Assembly: GCA_948099385.1 (NCBI GenBank)
Contig: CANUEZ040000183.1
Coordinates: 7,564,001 to 7,628,000 of the forward strand
Direction of reading: 5' to 3'
DNA from: Fasciola hepatica
Lineage: Eukaryota > Platyhelminthes > Trematoda > Plagiorchiida > Fasciolidae
DNA: 64,000 nucleotides
Position numbers and translations under genes: made by a program. Numbering within the stretch: the first letter of the stretch is position 1; each line of letters begins with the position of its first letter. Under the pieces are notes generated by a model. The model was not told where the DNA came from. It saw only the letters and a list, made by a program, of their open reading frames with translations, and made no database searches. Below are positions 1 to 10,700 of the stretch, piece after piece.

Positions 1-860
1 CTGCGGGTGTCTGATTGGTAGCTCGATGGTGTGTAGTGAACAGAGCTTCCAGGGAACATTCTCCCAACATTTTCAGGACAAACAGGTCGCCTGAACAGTT
101 TCTTTTAATGTTCTGTTGAAACGTTCCGCCATACCGTTTGCCGCTGGATTGTAAGGTGTAGTGGGCAATATCCTGTCGCTTTAGGCCCAGGAATTGAATG
201 GAATTCACACGAAACTGGCATTTCTCTATGTCTGGACGCAAGTTCAGTTCACTCAAACGCTGTAGGACTGCATAAAGACGCTTATCATGCTATTCGGTTG
301 TGTGACCAAACACACCTATGTCATCCATATAGACTATCTGACCAGGCAGCTTGGCTAATGAATACACCATAAACTTCTACCATGCAGCCGAGGCGGAGCT
401 GAGGCCCATAGGTAGTACCTCGTATTGGAGCAAACCGTCCATCCTGAGGAAAGCGGTAAGCGGTCGGGAAGCATGGGTTAGGAGCATATGGCAAAACGCT
501 TTTCGTAGGTCTAGCTTAGATAAGAAACGGGCAACAGTCAGATGGACGAAAAGTTTCTCGGGAGACAGCAAGACAAACCTGTCCACGATGATTTGACTGT
601 TGAGTGCTTGCAAGTCATTACAAATCCGAACAGAACCATCCTTCTTGAGGACCGGGACCATGGGATGTCCCCCTTCTGGACCATCGATGGGTTGGATTAA
701 GTTGTCTTCTACCATTTGTTGTAAAGCGGTAGATGAGGCCTGCCCTTTTGCAAGGGGTATGGGTAGCGGTTGCCCGGTAGCAGCTGGTACTGCATTCGAT
801 TTTAATCGAATTCTGTGGGCCGTATTGGGAATTCGTCCGATTGATGAACCGAACAATATT
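1..860 (-). pseudogene. pol: G1 reverse transcriptase domain
   Basis: The minus-strand frame from 856 to 377 carries the RT fingers and palm: a KKDGSVRICNDLQALNSQ block (template-grip region), then KLDLRKAFCHMLL (first catalytic Asp region) and the VLPMGLSSA block. A TAG stop follows, then the frame continues to a YMDD catalytic box encoded at about 320-331. The enzyme would copy element RNA into cDNA in cytoplasmic particles. The box is intact, but the stop just before it and frame changes further on leave no functional enzyme. Position and order relative to the protease support a gypsy pol. Confidence 0.88.
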
Positions 861-899
861 GGATAGCGTAATTGTAATGTGTGTGTGTGTACTGACTGA

Positions 900-1350
900 T
901 AATGCGCATGTGAGACACAGAAAGGGAGATGTTCAATGCAACTATAGCGTTTTGGCCCAGTAAGGGACGGGTATCGTTGGCGAAAACAAAAACGGCGACA
1001 GAAGAAGAGTAATCAGCCACTTGCAGGGTAACAATAACATAACCACGAGCGATAACGGTAGAGTTAGTATAACCGTCAAATTTGTAAGCCGATGGACGCA
1101 GTGAAAGTTCAGATAAATACTTATCATAAAAGCTAGAAGGCACGATAGTAACCGGACAAGCAGAATCTAATTCTATATCAATAGTAGCCTTACGGCCTTG
1201 GGAAATAAAAATCACCCTATGAATGTCGGATGAAGGGAGTCTAGGTTCAGACGCAATTGTACGAGAAGAACTAAGCGGAACGCGATTAACAGAAAAAAAG
1301 TTTGTTGCTGGCGATACCGGTAAAGGAATGTCTGGACCAGATGAACTCAT
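900..1350 (-). pseudogene. pol: G1 aspartic protease (retropepsin-like)
   Basis: The minus-strand frame 1350-802 contains an ELDSACPVTIVPSSF block. This is the retropepsin active-site loop, with Asp-Ser-Ala in place of the more usual Asp-Ser/Thr-Gly. It is followed about 60 residues later by PLLGQNAIV, which matches the conserved LLG segment near the C-terminus of gypsy proteases. The role is cleavage of the gag-pol polyprotein. The DSA triad is shared with G2 in this window, so it looks like a lineage trait and not a private mutation. The frame runs on directly into the RT linker. Confidence 0.8.
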
Positions 1351-2046
1351 TTGGGATACTGTATTAGAACCACAACAACGGGCGTAATGCCCTCGCTTAC
1401 CACAAGCTTTACGCTCCGCATTGCAAGCTGGGTACTTTGGAAAGTTGGCTTTGTGTTGGAAACTCCCGCAGCGAAAGCATTTCTATAGTAATCCACTTTC
1501 AGGACGGGATTTGTGATTTTTGGAAATGTCATCCGTTTGTGGGCAAACATTAAACGTTTTGGACTGTTCCAATGCTAGTGCTTTAGTGCGAGCGATTTCT
1601 ACGACGCGGTCCCATGTGAATATAGTTGGCTCTTCGATCAAGAGACACTCCCTTGTGTGATTGTCGGCCACACCTGAAATAAGCTGTTCTACAAGCACAA
1701 CGCCCTCAATTTTATTTTTCGGCACATAGGTATACTCATATGAATGCATGTGGCTGCGAAGCCGACGTAGAAAATCTTCAAGTGTTTCCGACGGTTCTTG
1801 CATTCGTCGACAGAACTGAAAGCGTGATGCAGACACGTTGGTACGAGGTCTCCATGACTTATCCAATACACCCAGGGTCTTGACGAAGCAGCTCAAAGGC
1901 TGGAGGTCTAATGCGTCAAGGTGGCACTGGACTTCGTTGCCGAGAAGGTGGCGTAGCGACTTCAGTTTCTGACTTTTAAAATAAGTTGCAGCTGCTGGTA
2001 GTAAATACAAATAGATCATGGATGATACATTTTCCACTGAATCCAT
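1350..2046 (-). pseudogene. gag: G1 gag with two zinc knuckles
   Basis: The minus-strand frame 2046-1483 (187 residues) reads as a capsid-like gag, including KLKSLRHLLGNEV and a segment of the ETLEDFLRRLRSH type. After an in-frame stop the same frame continues into cysteine/histidine motifs, CFRCGSFQHKA and then ACGKRGHYARCC, consistent with a pair of CCHC-type RNA-binding knuckles. The start Met at 2046 is the first in frame. Gag would package element RNA. The stop between capsid and knuckles and a frame change after them mark the copy as inactive. Confidence 0.8.
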
Positions 2047-2143
2047 GCACTGTTGGTAGAGTGTGTTTCTGGATCACACCAGTAAGGTGTAAGAGGATGA
2101 GTGTGTAAATCCATAACGCAGGCTCAGCATACGCGAAGCCAGA

Positions 2144-2513
2144 TGTTGTATCTAGTTACTCCGTAACCAATGAAAAGTAACGCACGAGTTACACAAGCGT
2201 ATATTCAGCACCGGATCTGTGACGGTGCAACGGTGCAACGGCACAACGGGTAACAACGAAAAATGTGAGCGTAAACGCGTGACTCAGCCAAAACGTTCAC
2301 ACAAACAAGTTTTATCGGTGGTCACGTGCGACCAAGCTGAAATTGGATCAATAAATACGTGGGGCTAAAATACTAAAGCCAGATTGGTTGGAGAACTGAG
2401 TCTAATTAGGTGCGGTTGTTTGACGTGCACACGCATACAGACTAGACGACCAATGAATGAACAAAGAACAAGGACGAGCGTAACTCACAATCCAATTAAC
2501 CATGCAAACAACA
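2144..2513 (-). repeat. Possible 5' LTR of G1
   Basis: The plus strand has TGTTGTAT at 2144, the same terminal octamer that begins both LTRs of the related element G2. On the minus strand it is followed by TGGCTTCGCG-type sequence, which could be a primer-binding site. A CATGCAAACAACA segment ending at 2513 resembles the GCATGCACAACA end of the G2 LTR. The partner LTR lies outside the window, so the pair cannot be tested here. Confidence 0.28.
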
Positions 2514-2792
2514 GTGATCGGGATTGTTTCAACAGAAACCGGCCTTCAACTACTCCATTGAATTTTAACAACTTTGACAACCGCCGGAATTTTTGACATC
2601 CAGAGAACACAGTACGGAACAGATCCGTTTATTATCATATCGGTAACCAGGTCCCTGGGCAGTCAAACCGGCAAACAAGTGAATCATCCACTGGCAAGTG
2701 CAAGCATGGTAATGTGTCGACCGAACGAAAACAAAGACTAAATGTCAGTCATACGCGCAACTGACCACTTGTGGTTGGTTAAGTAGAACAAA

Positions 2793-3571
2793 GCAGAGCG
2801 TGGGATAGACAAGCATCGCACACGTGAGTGCAAGGCCAACGGGACTGGAAAGAATCACGTGCGAATGCCAATGACATATGATTGGCCACACAACACCGCA
2901 CAACATCTTTCCGGGGAAGAATATCCACACTGCACAACAGTTGACGTGTTTGTAGTGGTACTACAAGCATTATCAGCAACGAGAGTAGTAGTAGCAGTAG
3001 CAGTAGTGGTAGCATCATCAGTGGCGGTAGTAGCAGCAGTAGCCGTAGCAATGACCACCGTGATAATAGTAGTAGCACCAGCAGTCGCGGTAGTTGTAGT
3101 GGTAGTATCCGTTGCAGTCTTGGCAGCATCAGCAGAGTTAGTAGGTGTAACAGTAGTTACTGTAGTAGTAGTGCATTCGCAATCACCAAAGCAGCAGTAG
3201 CAGCAATCGCAGTATTAGTAACAGCGGCAGTAGTCGCAGCAGCGGTCTTATATGTAGTAGGATGATAGCATGAGTGGTAGCCGCAGTAGTAGAAGGGACA
3301 GTAATCGCAATAGTGGTGGTAAAAGTAGTAGTGTTCGTATGAGCAATAGTATTAGGAACGCAAAAGCCGCAAATACAATATGACAATGCAGAAGTATTTA
3401 TCCGGTTTCAGTACAGTGGAGGACAAAGAACTCGCCGTAGCGGTCACAGTAGTAGTAATGACAGTCATAGTAGAAGTAGCAGAGCGTGCGATAGACAGGC
3501 ACCGCGCACACGAGTGCATGGCCAACGGGACTAGAATGGATCACGTGCGAAAACCAACGACATACCGGTTA
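2793..3571 (+). repeat. Direct repeats (2793-2885 and 3479-3571) flanking a trinucleotide tract
   Basis: About 93 bp beginning GCAGAGCGTG and running through a GGCCAACGGGACT core to a CACGTGCGAA block recur at roughly 80% identity in the same orientation. The 593 bp between them are almost entirely degenerate GTA/GCA/GTN triplets. The arrangement could be a minisatellite-like duplication or an insertion with flanking duplications. Confidence 0.7.
2945..3478. repeat. Degenerate trinucleotide (GTA/GCA-type) tract
   Basis: About 530 bp of imperfect triplets (GTAGTAGTAGCAGTAGCAG and variants). It stays open in several frames on both strands and gives valine-, leucine-, threonine- or alanine-rich translations. 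These frames are by-products of the repeat, not genes. Confidence 0.85.
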
Positions 3572-3572
3572 A

Positions 3573-3974
3573 TCACAAAATAGACATGTTGACCGTTCCT
3601 TTGGCGATTCGCGGGATCAAGTGAGTTACTGCAATCCGGGGTATAATAAGTTCGCATCTGCGTGTGGCAACAAATCTTCCGGTTACTTGGACTTTACCAT
3701 TTAAATCAGCAAACTCGATAATGTCCACTTGATTCCGCAGAAAAGCTTCCAAGAGTTTCCGCAAAGTTCCAAGACATAGTTCTGATGAACTGCCTATGAA
3801 TGGTGAATTCTTGATAATTATTTCTCTGGCGCTCTGCACAAATCCATACCGCACGTTCAATGCCTGTGACGTCGAACACTGTATTCCGAATTCAGTAAGC
3901 ACAACGAAGGCACGTTTGTACGGATGAACGTACGGAAAGTTCAAGTACAGGCAACCAAGTGAAAACGCAAACAC
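3573..3974 (-). CDS. Unrecognised 133-residue open frame
   Basis: An uninterrupted minus-strand frame of 133 codons starts at a Met at 3974 and lies outside any recognised retroelement domain. The translation is of ordinary mixed composition, with no signal peptide, repeat or motif that I can name. It follows the second direct repeat at 3479-3571 and overlaps the start of repeat R2a. It could be a fragment of an unrecognised element, a host exon extended by chance, or fortuitous. No function is proposed. Confidence 0.2.
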   Translation of the reverse strand: MFAFSLGCLYLNFPYVHPYKRAFVVLTEFGIQCSTSQALNVRYGFVQSAREIIIKNSPFIGSSSELCLGTLRKLLEAFLRNQVDIIEFADLNGKVQVTGRFVATRRCELIIPRIAVTHLIPRIAKGTVNMSIL

Positions 3975-4205
3975 GTATGCAAGTGTATGAGTCAGTCATG
4001 TATGCAACCGAAGGTGTAAGACAACTGTACAATCAGATTAATCCGTGCAATGTCGTGCAACACGTGATTCGATCTGATTGGTCAGTGCTGCCCGGGATGA
4101 AGCAGGACAGACGACAACTGTGTACTTGTGTTTGCGACTGCAGGCGTGTGCCCATGATTGCACGGGATCTAGATCAAGGGCGCACGAATGTGTGTGTGTG
4201 AGTGT
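3965..4205 (-). repeat. Dispersed repeat R2, copy a
   Basis: The reverse complement matches 46388-46625 and 48372-48640 over about 240 bp. Shared blocks include CCCGTGCAATCATG, a CACACGTACACAG-like segment, CACGTGTTGCACGAC and TTAATCTGATTGTA. It contains an E-box-like CACGTG and is rich in CA/GCA. No coding potential is apparent. It is probably a short interspersed or non-autonomous element. Confidence 0.65.
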
Positions 4206-4229
4206 GAGTACATGACTTTTCGTGTTCAA

Positions 4230-4400
4230 TACAACCAGTTCGGTCGACTCTCACGCCCTTTCGGCCTCCTTTATTTCTCTGCATCTGGTTTGGAATTCCT
4301 ACCTGGAGATGATAATCACCAGCAACATCCATGATATGCGTGGCTAAAGCTGTGCGCCAGTTGAGACAATTCTTGGTGGAATTCGTCTTTGCTTCATGGG
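4230..4400 (-). pseudogene. RTE-like non-LTR endonuclease fragment
   Basis: Minus-strand translations give KDEFHQELSQLAHSF and, in an adjacent frame, VAGDYHLQVGIPNQ. These align with the endonuclease of the larger RTE-like element at 49.8-52.1 kb (RNEFHQDLSQLLQSL, then VVDGDLNEQVGRL). The GDLN catalytic block of the apurinic-type endonuclease reads GDYH here and a frameshift separates the two blocks. It is a short, dead remnant; flanks up to about 4560 may belong to the same element but are too decayed to call. Confidence 0.6.
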
Positions 4401-5439
4401 GTTCTTGTCTAGTGTGTTGTAGAGCTTGTATTGATTTTTACTCCTCTGTCCGGACGTTAACCGACTTGAATTTTTTCTCAGCCTGGCTATACCGTTCACT
4501 CTCGTTTGCCTCGTATGACTATCGACCCACACGCAGACGCGCGTACGGTCCTTCCGTCTAACGGTTTAATCATTCACTTTTTGAATAAACGTGTTTGCAG
4601 TCACACCGCGTCAGTCTTTTCAACACAGTATCATGCACAATAACGACATACTTGTTTTTACGACCCCGTCCAGTTCTGTTTCCATGTTCAGAACCATTCA
4701 ACCGATCCGCAAACCGACGACCGCTAACAGGGTATAAGAATAGTATCCAACCTGTCAATTGTGTGCAATGAAATAACTCGGTCCCGGACTTCGGGCATTG
4801 GAAGAACGACAAGAACAGCAAGAATGTATTCTGTTACATTTGGTTGATGCTCACTCGTTTCTATGCAAAAATAGGCCTGTACTTATTGGGCGATAACGCG
4901 CTGAACAACCACAAGGTGACTTCGTTGTATCTACACGATCTAACAGTTACGGTTCGGCTTCACTTGATTCGCTGGATACTGGAAACGAAGCTGTAGCGCA
5001 CTAGACCGTGTGTGGAGACAGTTGAATTACTACACAGGGATCCAGTCGAGAAGTGTAAGCTGTGCTTTCGTGCTTGGAGCGATTCCCACGCCAGCCTACC
5101 CACCACTTCTAATCACCGAATCGGCCGACATGCGAAGAGTGAAACGAGAAGCGGGGTTTTTATCTGGGCTGCGGAGTGTCAACACTGGAGTTGGGTCATG
5201 TATTCGTGTTTCAGAGAAACAACACCTATTTATTCTAGAGGTTTTAAGAGTTCTGACTGCAGCATCCTGTTTCCCACGTTTGGCGAAGTGTACCGAATTT
5301 GAAGGCAGCTAAGTGAAAAGAATGCTTAGGTCTGAGAATCGTTTCTCTATTTTTCCCTGTTTCCCAGTCATTGCCCTTGAGAAGATCTACAATTTCTCGC
5401 TCACGACTTATCGGGGCTTCTCGGATCCATTTAGAATTG
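4401..5439. other. No recognised feature
   Basis: Frames here are short and unrecognised, including 83 codons on the minus strand at 4570-4821 and two overlapping plus-strand frames at 5010-5312. No repeat shared with the rest of the window was found until R3 begins near 5440. Confidence 0.5.
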
Positions 5440-6020
5440 GGAAGAGAAGGATGAATAACACAGAGATAAGAAATTTTCTCCGAGGGACCGCTTGAAATTT
5501 TTGGGTGAATCATACTTCGCGACGGCTCACACCGCTGAAGGGTTTTCCTTTGGGAACCCTAGCCAGGGCCTTTGACCCAAAAGTCCTGCCCCCAAGGTAG
5601 TGGGACGTTAGGCCGGTACAGGGTCGCAACCGAGGCACCCGAGAAAGAACTTCTGGTTTAACACGTGAGACCTGATTGCTGTTCCTATCTTGCCTTGTGT
5701 TCCCTGGTGCTTTTGTTATCGATCCGCTTTACGGATTCAATCATCAGCCCCGTGCTCCCAATGGAGCAAGCGGAACGTGAACGGGAGAGCATCATTTGGG
5801 TTGAGGGCTTCCAGGCTTAGGTGGGCAATAGCTGCCCAATGAAGTGCGAAGACTTCTTCCATAATCGAGATAAACTCTAAGCACTCCACTCGCACTTCCA
5901 TTTAGTGGAGTTTATTAGACCGGTAAACTGCTCCTCTTCGTGCTTATTCGCTAGAGTGTCATCTCGAGGAGCACAGTGGATGGAACCAGATGTTTCTCGT
6001 CAACTGGTTCAAAAACTGGA
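5440..6020 (+). repeat. Dispersed repeat R3, copy a, left part
   Basis: Homologous to 52.2-52.8 kb at roughly 75% identity in the same orientation. Shared blocks include GCCTTTGACCCAAAAG, GTGGGACGTTA, GCAAGCGGAACGTG, GATAGCTGYC and CCGGTAAACTG. Similarity stops near 6020 and resumes at about 6766, so this copy is interrupted. There is no open frame of note. Confidence 0.75.
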
Positions 6021-6765
6021 TCTCGTCTGGTGTCGAGTCCTGACCGGGCCTAATATGTAGCACTATGCACAGACAGTGAACGGTCTCTACTCGTTGCGTA
6101 CATAGTCGTGGGTGTCGATTTAAACCGACCAACGAGCCACGTGCTTCACATCGATCAATTCAGACTGCCCTTGAGGCTCATTGTTCAGTCCATCTAGGAT
6201 CAGTGCTTGGTCCAAATCTATGTTTGTAGATTTCAGATTATTGTTATCCAGCTCTGGTGACGAAATACATTAGTGGTACCCTGTACATTTTGCACATTTT
6301 ACCATTTCTCTCTCAATGTATTGTACACAACGTTCTGTTGTTTTATCAATTTGACAAAGACACATTTTCTACGCACCCGCAAGTGGTTACCGCGGACTGG
6401 TCTCTCTGCGTTGCTCGTGAACGTTCTGAGACCAGCAGCAATAAAAACCAAACTCATACAATCCCAAACGCCATTTTTAGGTCATCTACCTCAACTTGGC
6501 AGCCAGCTCTGGAATTATTAGGACCCACTAAAATGACGTACAACAGCCTGACCGAAAGCTGCGTCGAACCAAACTTGAGGAGCAATTTTGTGTGGCCGGT
6601 GCGATTTTAATCTGCTGAACATTGTTGACAAACTGTGAGTCACCTTTTCCTGCTTCTGTTAAGCAGTATTTCTGTACACCAGCATTAGTTAACGTACTTC
6701 ACCTTTGTCTCCCATCTTCGTTTAACGGCCACACATTCCTTTCCTACGATTGTATTGTTTTGTGC
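6021..6765. other. About 745-bp segment interrupting repeat R3a
   Basis: This stretch has no counterpart in the R3b copy, where the flanking sequences are contiguous. It contains a 117-codon plus-strand frame (6257-6610) of unrecognised product. It is either an insertion in this copy or a deletion in R3b. I see no clear terminal repeats or target duplication. Confidence 0.5.
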
Positions 6766-6880
6766 AAATGACATCTGGCCTATGCGCATTGACCTATCAG
6801 GGACGGTTGCATCTGAGGCTCACGGAAACCATCCATCATAGTTCCTTGTGTCATGGAGACACACTAAACATCACAAAGCC
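6766..6880 (+). repeat. Dispersed repeat R3, copy a, right part
   Basis: The block ACATCTGGCC through the GGAAACCATCC region to a CACACTAAACATCAC segment matches 52.80-52.91 kb. It continues the R3 homology that breaks off at 6020. Confidence 0.7.
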
Positions 6881-7084
6881 ACAGTGCTGTCCTGTTGAGA
6901 CTACTATAACTAAGAAATTTCGCACTGACAAGTCAAACCGACTTCTTGTCAAGGTACTCTCCCTTCTCAGCTGCAGAACAGTGTATTTTCTTTTCCCAAG
7001 CTCTTCCCGGTCGATCGAGGAGTTGAAAATATATTCACAATGCTACTACTCGTCCGGGATTTCAGCTATCGGAAACGGCTAACA

Positions 7085-7399
7085 ACGTGAGGAAAAGCGG
7101 AGGTTCCGTCAGTTTTTAGTGCTCCAAGAGGAATTCAACCCACAAACGGAAAGAACCATTTTTCGTGGCAACCGAATTGGCGTACCGCCTCCATTACGTA
7201 AGTCGATTCTAGATGAGCTGCATAAAAGTCACTGAGGCATGCGGAAGGGAAATCACTGGCTAGGCAGATGTTTGATTGCCGGAAATGGATGCCACCATCC
7301 GCACTACAGCAAACAACCGAGGCACGCGATTCTACAAAGTTCACTCGTAGCCAAACAACTGCAATCCTTGGCCCAAACGTTACATTCTGTGGCAGAGGG
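7085..7399 (+). pseudogene. pol: Gypsy G4 integrase N-terminal part (left of nested G2)
   Basis: Plus-strand translations give PPPLRKSILDELHKSH and then a decayed sequence ending near LVAKQLQSLAQTL. This is the layout of a gypsy integrase zinc-binding (HHCC) region: an IPPPLR strand, LHxSHxG helix and a short linker to the catalytic core. It stops abruptly at 7399, where the LTR of G2 begins. The catalytic core and C-terminus of a plus-strand gypsy integrase resume at 12154, on the other side of G2. I infer one integrase gene split by the G2 insertion. Confidence 0.7.
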
Positions 7400-7622
7400 T
7401 GTTGTATTTTAAATCAAAACACGGAGCTCTCGTAGCGTATGTAAACAAGCATACATGTAATCTGTACCAGACATTGACTACGCGAGCATTATGACCAAAT
7501 CAACCAATCAATCTACAGTGACCTTGTGAGTGGACATGACCAACCAATCAAAGGAAGATAGGCAGATTCATCAGGCGGAGCGCCCGGTCGAACACATGCG
7601 TGCACATACTGCATGCACAACA
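7400..7622 (-). repeat. G2 3' LTR
   Basis: A 223-bp direct repeat of 11911-12153. The first 150 bp align at about 90%, including CACGGAGCTCTCGTAGCG, a CATTGACTACGCGAGCATTATG block and GTGACCTTGTGAGTGGACATG (both read here in part). On the plus strand it starts TGTTGT and ends ACAACA, a perfect short inverted terminus. It contains several CCAATCA motifs. Confidence 0.9.
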
Positions 7623-7638
7623 CCACTCCCCCACCATC
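7623..7638 (-). other. G2 polypurine tract
   Basis: Read on the minus strand this is GATGGTGGGGGAGTGG, immediately upstream of the 3' LTR. It is the expected position and composition of the plus-strand primer of reverse transcription. Confidence 0.75.
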
Positions 7639-7639
7639 A

Positions 7640-9260
7640 TCAATGTTTCATGCGATTGAGTAGCGCTCAACGGGTTTCGGAGTTCGTGAGGAACGACGCA
7701 CAGTCTGTTGATCAGCACTGCTTTGTTCGGAAACGATAGGTCGAGAAATCGCTCTAGCCTGCTTCCCAGTATGGAGCTGACGAGCAGTAACTTACCTGCC
7801 ATTGGCTAATTCATATGTGCCTGGTCCTAAAACACGCTTGATTAATATTGGCAGTGAGAAACTCGCTTCTCCCTTTCGACCTGCCTGATTCCGCAAACGA
7901 ACGTGAGTTCCAGGACTCAGCATTCCCGCCGTTCTCGTGAGAGTGCTCTGATAATTCTGTCTCCGGAGCAATTCAGGTCCCCTTTTGTAGTTTCCCATCT
8001 GATGTGCTGCGTTAAGCTTCGAACGTAAAGTCATTCCAAATATAAGTTCTCCTGGAGTTGTGTCTGTTGCCCTGTGATAACTGGTGCGCTTGCAGCACGG
8101 AATCTTCCCATCAGTCTCCTTGTAACTGTGATGTATGAATACTCTCTTTCAGTGAACGGTTGAGGCGTTCTAACATGCCATTGCATGAAGGATTATACAG
8201 CACGATTGGTGAATGTTTGACCCCTTACCGGGTAAGAAGTTTTTCGAATTCGAAGCTGATGAACTGTGAGCCATTGCCTGTAATGATCTCTTCTGGTATA
8301 CCGAATCCAGCAATGAGGTGTTTCATTCAGTGAATTGTCGCGGAAGAGGTTATATCTCCACATGAGTGTACTTCAGTCCACTTGCTATAATAACAGGTGG
8401 CAACAAACATGTTGCGTTTGTGAGTTGGAGCTGTTGAAAATGGTCCCATGATATCAAGAGCCAACTTTTCCCATGGCAGCGTAGGATAATGCACTGGTTG
8501 TATTGGTGTCGGTACTGTTTCATACCGTCCTACTAGCTCTAGTGAGAACTCAGTTCTGCCTCAGAACCAATTTCGGTTTGTTGATAAAGAATACATTGTT
8601 TTTATAAGTTATGCGCTCCTCATAACCGAAACCGTGAATAAAAGTTTGTTGGTTTACTGATAGACCTAAACGGCCCGTCTGGCTGGTTTATCTGGCTGCG
8701 CCCGGGTTGGTTGATTCGGCTCTGGGCGAGTGGTAACCGCTGACTGATCCATTGATCGCCTGACTCGCTCTAATCTTGTCGACCATTCTGGTCAGCTGAT
8801 CACGTGCTGTCTGCTTCATTGAACCGAGCCATCTATTAGAAACGAGCTGGGTGCATTCCCTTACAGGTATGAGTTTGATCGTTCTATCGGAATGTTGACA
8901 AGGTCCACCATTAGTAACAATGACCTCAACGGAAGAACATACACGCGGCCACAAAACCATGCGCTAACGCGCCAGTGGGTCCTTGTAATTCCAGGATGTC
9001 CCTCCTGTGCACATACTATAATTTCGTCTTTCACAGTAGATGGTGGAATGAATCTCGATCCACGCATGACACATTCATCTATCACTGAAAGCTCCTCTCG
9101 TAGATTGTAGTAACATCTCAGTTCATCTGGAATAATACCTATCTTGGGAGGCCAATCATCCTGAATGTATTGTTTGATCTGCTGCAGTTCACTGTCCTCC
9201 AATGTCTTCTGACGCGATCTCTCTCTCGTTATAGCTTGAATTCTGAAATCATCCAATGTA
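7640..9260 (-). pseudogene. pol: G2 integrase
   Basis: Reading right to left: a linker, the zinc-binding region (a GHPGITRTH block near 9000 and a PCQHSD segment), a short insertion (R4a, 8524-8690), then the catalytic core. The core opens with WEKLALDIMGPF. The second catalytic position reads ITGNGSQF (about 8270-8300) where TDNG is expected, so the Asp is now Gly. The third region, YNPSCNGMLERLNRSLK, keeps its Glu. A basic C-terminal tail of the RRSSRTPKPVERY type ends just before the polypurine tract. The enzyme would insert cDNA into host DNA; this copy cannot. Confidence 0.88.
8524..8690 (+). repeat. Short repeat R4, copy a, inside G2 integrase
   Basis: The plus-strand segment beginning ACCGTCC and carrying AGCTCTAGTGAGAAYTCAG and TCAGAAYCA blocks matches 61695-61771 at about 80% over 65-75 bp. 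The G2 integrase frames are interrupted across 8524-8690, so a small insertion is likely. The right-hand boundary is approximate. Confidence 0.5.
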
Positions 9261-9306
9261 GTAATTATTTCAGTTTCAGTCGTATAATTCGCACTTTCTT
9301 GGTCAT

Positions 9307-10700
9307 TTAAGGCAAACGCGAAAGTGCATCCGCAATCCGATTTTCAGACCCACATCTGTATCGTATAGCGAAATCATAGGAAAGTAGTCTCGCATAACAA
9401 CGACTAATACGAAGTAGCCGGTGACCTTTACTTCCACCACCCAGAAGTGTAGTTAGAGCTGTATGATCAGTTCGTAGAGTAAAATGTCTCCCGAAGAGAT
9501 ACAGATGCAATTTTTCACCAGACCAAACACAAGCAAGGGCTTCCTTTTCACTGGCTGAATACTTATGTTCGGTCCTCAAAAGTGTTTTTGATGCCTACGC
9601 TATAACCTTTTCTTGTCCGTGTTGAATTAGGGCTGGACAGCTCCCAGTCCAACATCCGATGCATCCGTTGAAACAAATGTGTCACATGTTTCATCAAAAA
9701 TGCTGACAATGGGTACAGATGCAATCATTTGTTTCACATACATAGAGGCATCACACTGAATATCGGTCCACTCAAATGGAGCGTCAGCACCCAACAGTGA
9801 TCCAAGTGGTTCTACTATAGTAGCGAAATTCGATAGATGCGTCAAATAATAAGAAAAATGACCCAGAAAACGTCTGAGTTGAGTTGGTGTAGTAGGTTCC
9901 GGTATATTTATGATTTCATTCGAATCTTCAATGTTGGGACGAACCACATCCTTGGATATGATATGTCTCAGAAACGATATCTCATTTGTGCAAAACACAT
10001 ATTTGTTCATATTCAAACGCAAGGTTTAACCGATGAAGACAATCCAACACAGCTTGGAGATTGGTGTCGTGCTCCTGTTTAGAATTTCCAAAAGCACATA
10101 TATCGTCCATGTCAACAATACATCCGTCGTGTGCAGATAAAGACTGAATCATAAATCTCTGCTATGATGATGGAGCTGAACGCAAGCCTATTGGCAAAAC
10201 CTTGTACTGAAACAATCCTTCAGATGAAAGAAAACCAGTGAGTGGTTTGGATTCTTCCGTAAGGGACATATAATAAAAAGCACCTTCAATATCCAATTTG
10301 GAAAATCATCTGGCACCTGAAAGTCGGACCAGTAACTTGTCAGGACTTGACAGCGTAAATTCCTCAACAACCATCTGATCACTCGATGCCCGAAGGTCTG
10401 TATAAAGTCGGACGATACCATCTCCTTTAAAAACTGAAACCAGAAGATGCACCCAGGATGAGCATGAGATTGGTTCGGTGATGTCGTCTTGAAGCATTTT
10501 TTGTATGGTAGCCGATACAGCCTCCCGTTTAGCCAATGGTATTGGTCGAGGTTGAGAGATTGATATTGGTTTTGCATTTGGTTTCAAGCGAATCTGATGT
10601 ACGTTGCTGGAAACACGTCCAATTGATCCGGCGAATAGTGCGGGATATTTTTGACGTAGTAAAGACACATCGATGGAGGATACAGACATTCGGTCAACCG
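9307..10700 (-). pseudogene. pol: G2 reverse transcriptase and RNase H
   Basis: RT begins near 10700 with a PRPIPLAKREAVSATIQKML block. The catalytic box lies near 10100-10130, where VYMDD of relatives has become VDMDD, removing the tyrosine. The thumb (QLRRFLGHFSYYLTHLSNF) occurs at 10022-9627, followed by the RNase H start FVSTDASDVGLGAVQ. RNase H continues at 9579-9307 with KEALACVWSGEKLHLYLFG, LRTDHTALTTLLGG and IADALSRLP. The order and spacing are typical of gypsy pol. Several frameshifts separate the blocks. Confidence 0.9.

Larger units (their letters stand above)
1..2046 (-). mobile_element. Ty3/gypsy LTR retrotransposon G1 (gag, protease, RT; truncated by window edge)
   Basis: On the minus strand the order is gag (about 2046-1483), CCHC zinc knuckles (about 1490-1350), a retropepsin-like protease (about 1330-900) and reverse transcriptase (about 860-1). 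This is the canonical Ty3/gypsy order; RNase H and integrase would lie beyond base 1. The reading frame is broken several times: a stop lies between gag and the knuckles, a TAG interrupts the RT just before its catalytic box, and frame changes occur elsewhere. It is therefore a dead copy. The protease and knuckle sequences closely resemble those of G2 at 7.4-12.2 kb, so the two belong to related lineages. Assignment to gypsy is firm; the lineage within gypsy is not resolved. Confidence 0.9.

Noticed and set aside
2859..3200. Long plus-strand frame rich in valine and alanine, and overlapping leucine-rich antisense frames
   Set aside because: They are by-products of the degenerate GTA/GCA triplet tract; every frame is open because the repeat lacks stops.
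5010..5312. Two overlapping plus-strand frames with cysteine-rich CKLC-like motifs
   Set aside because: Cysteine spacing does not fit a known zinc finger and the frames match no neighbour; left unassigned.
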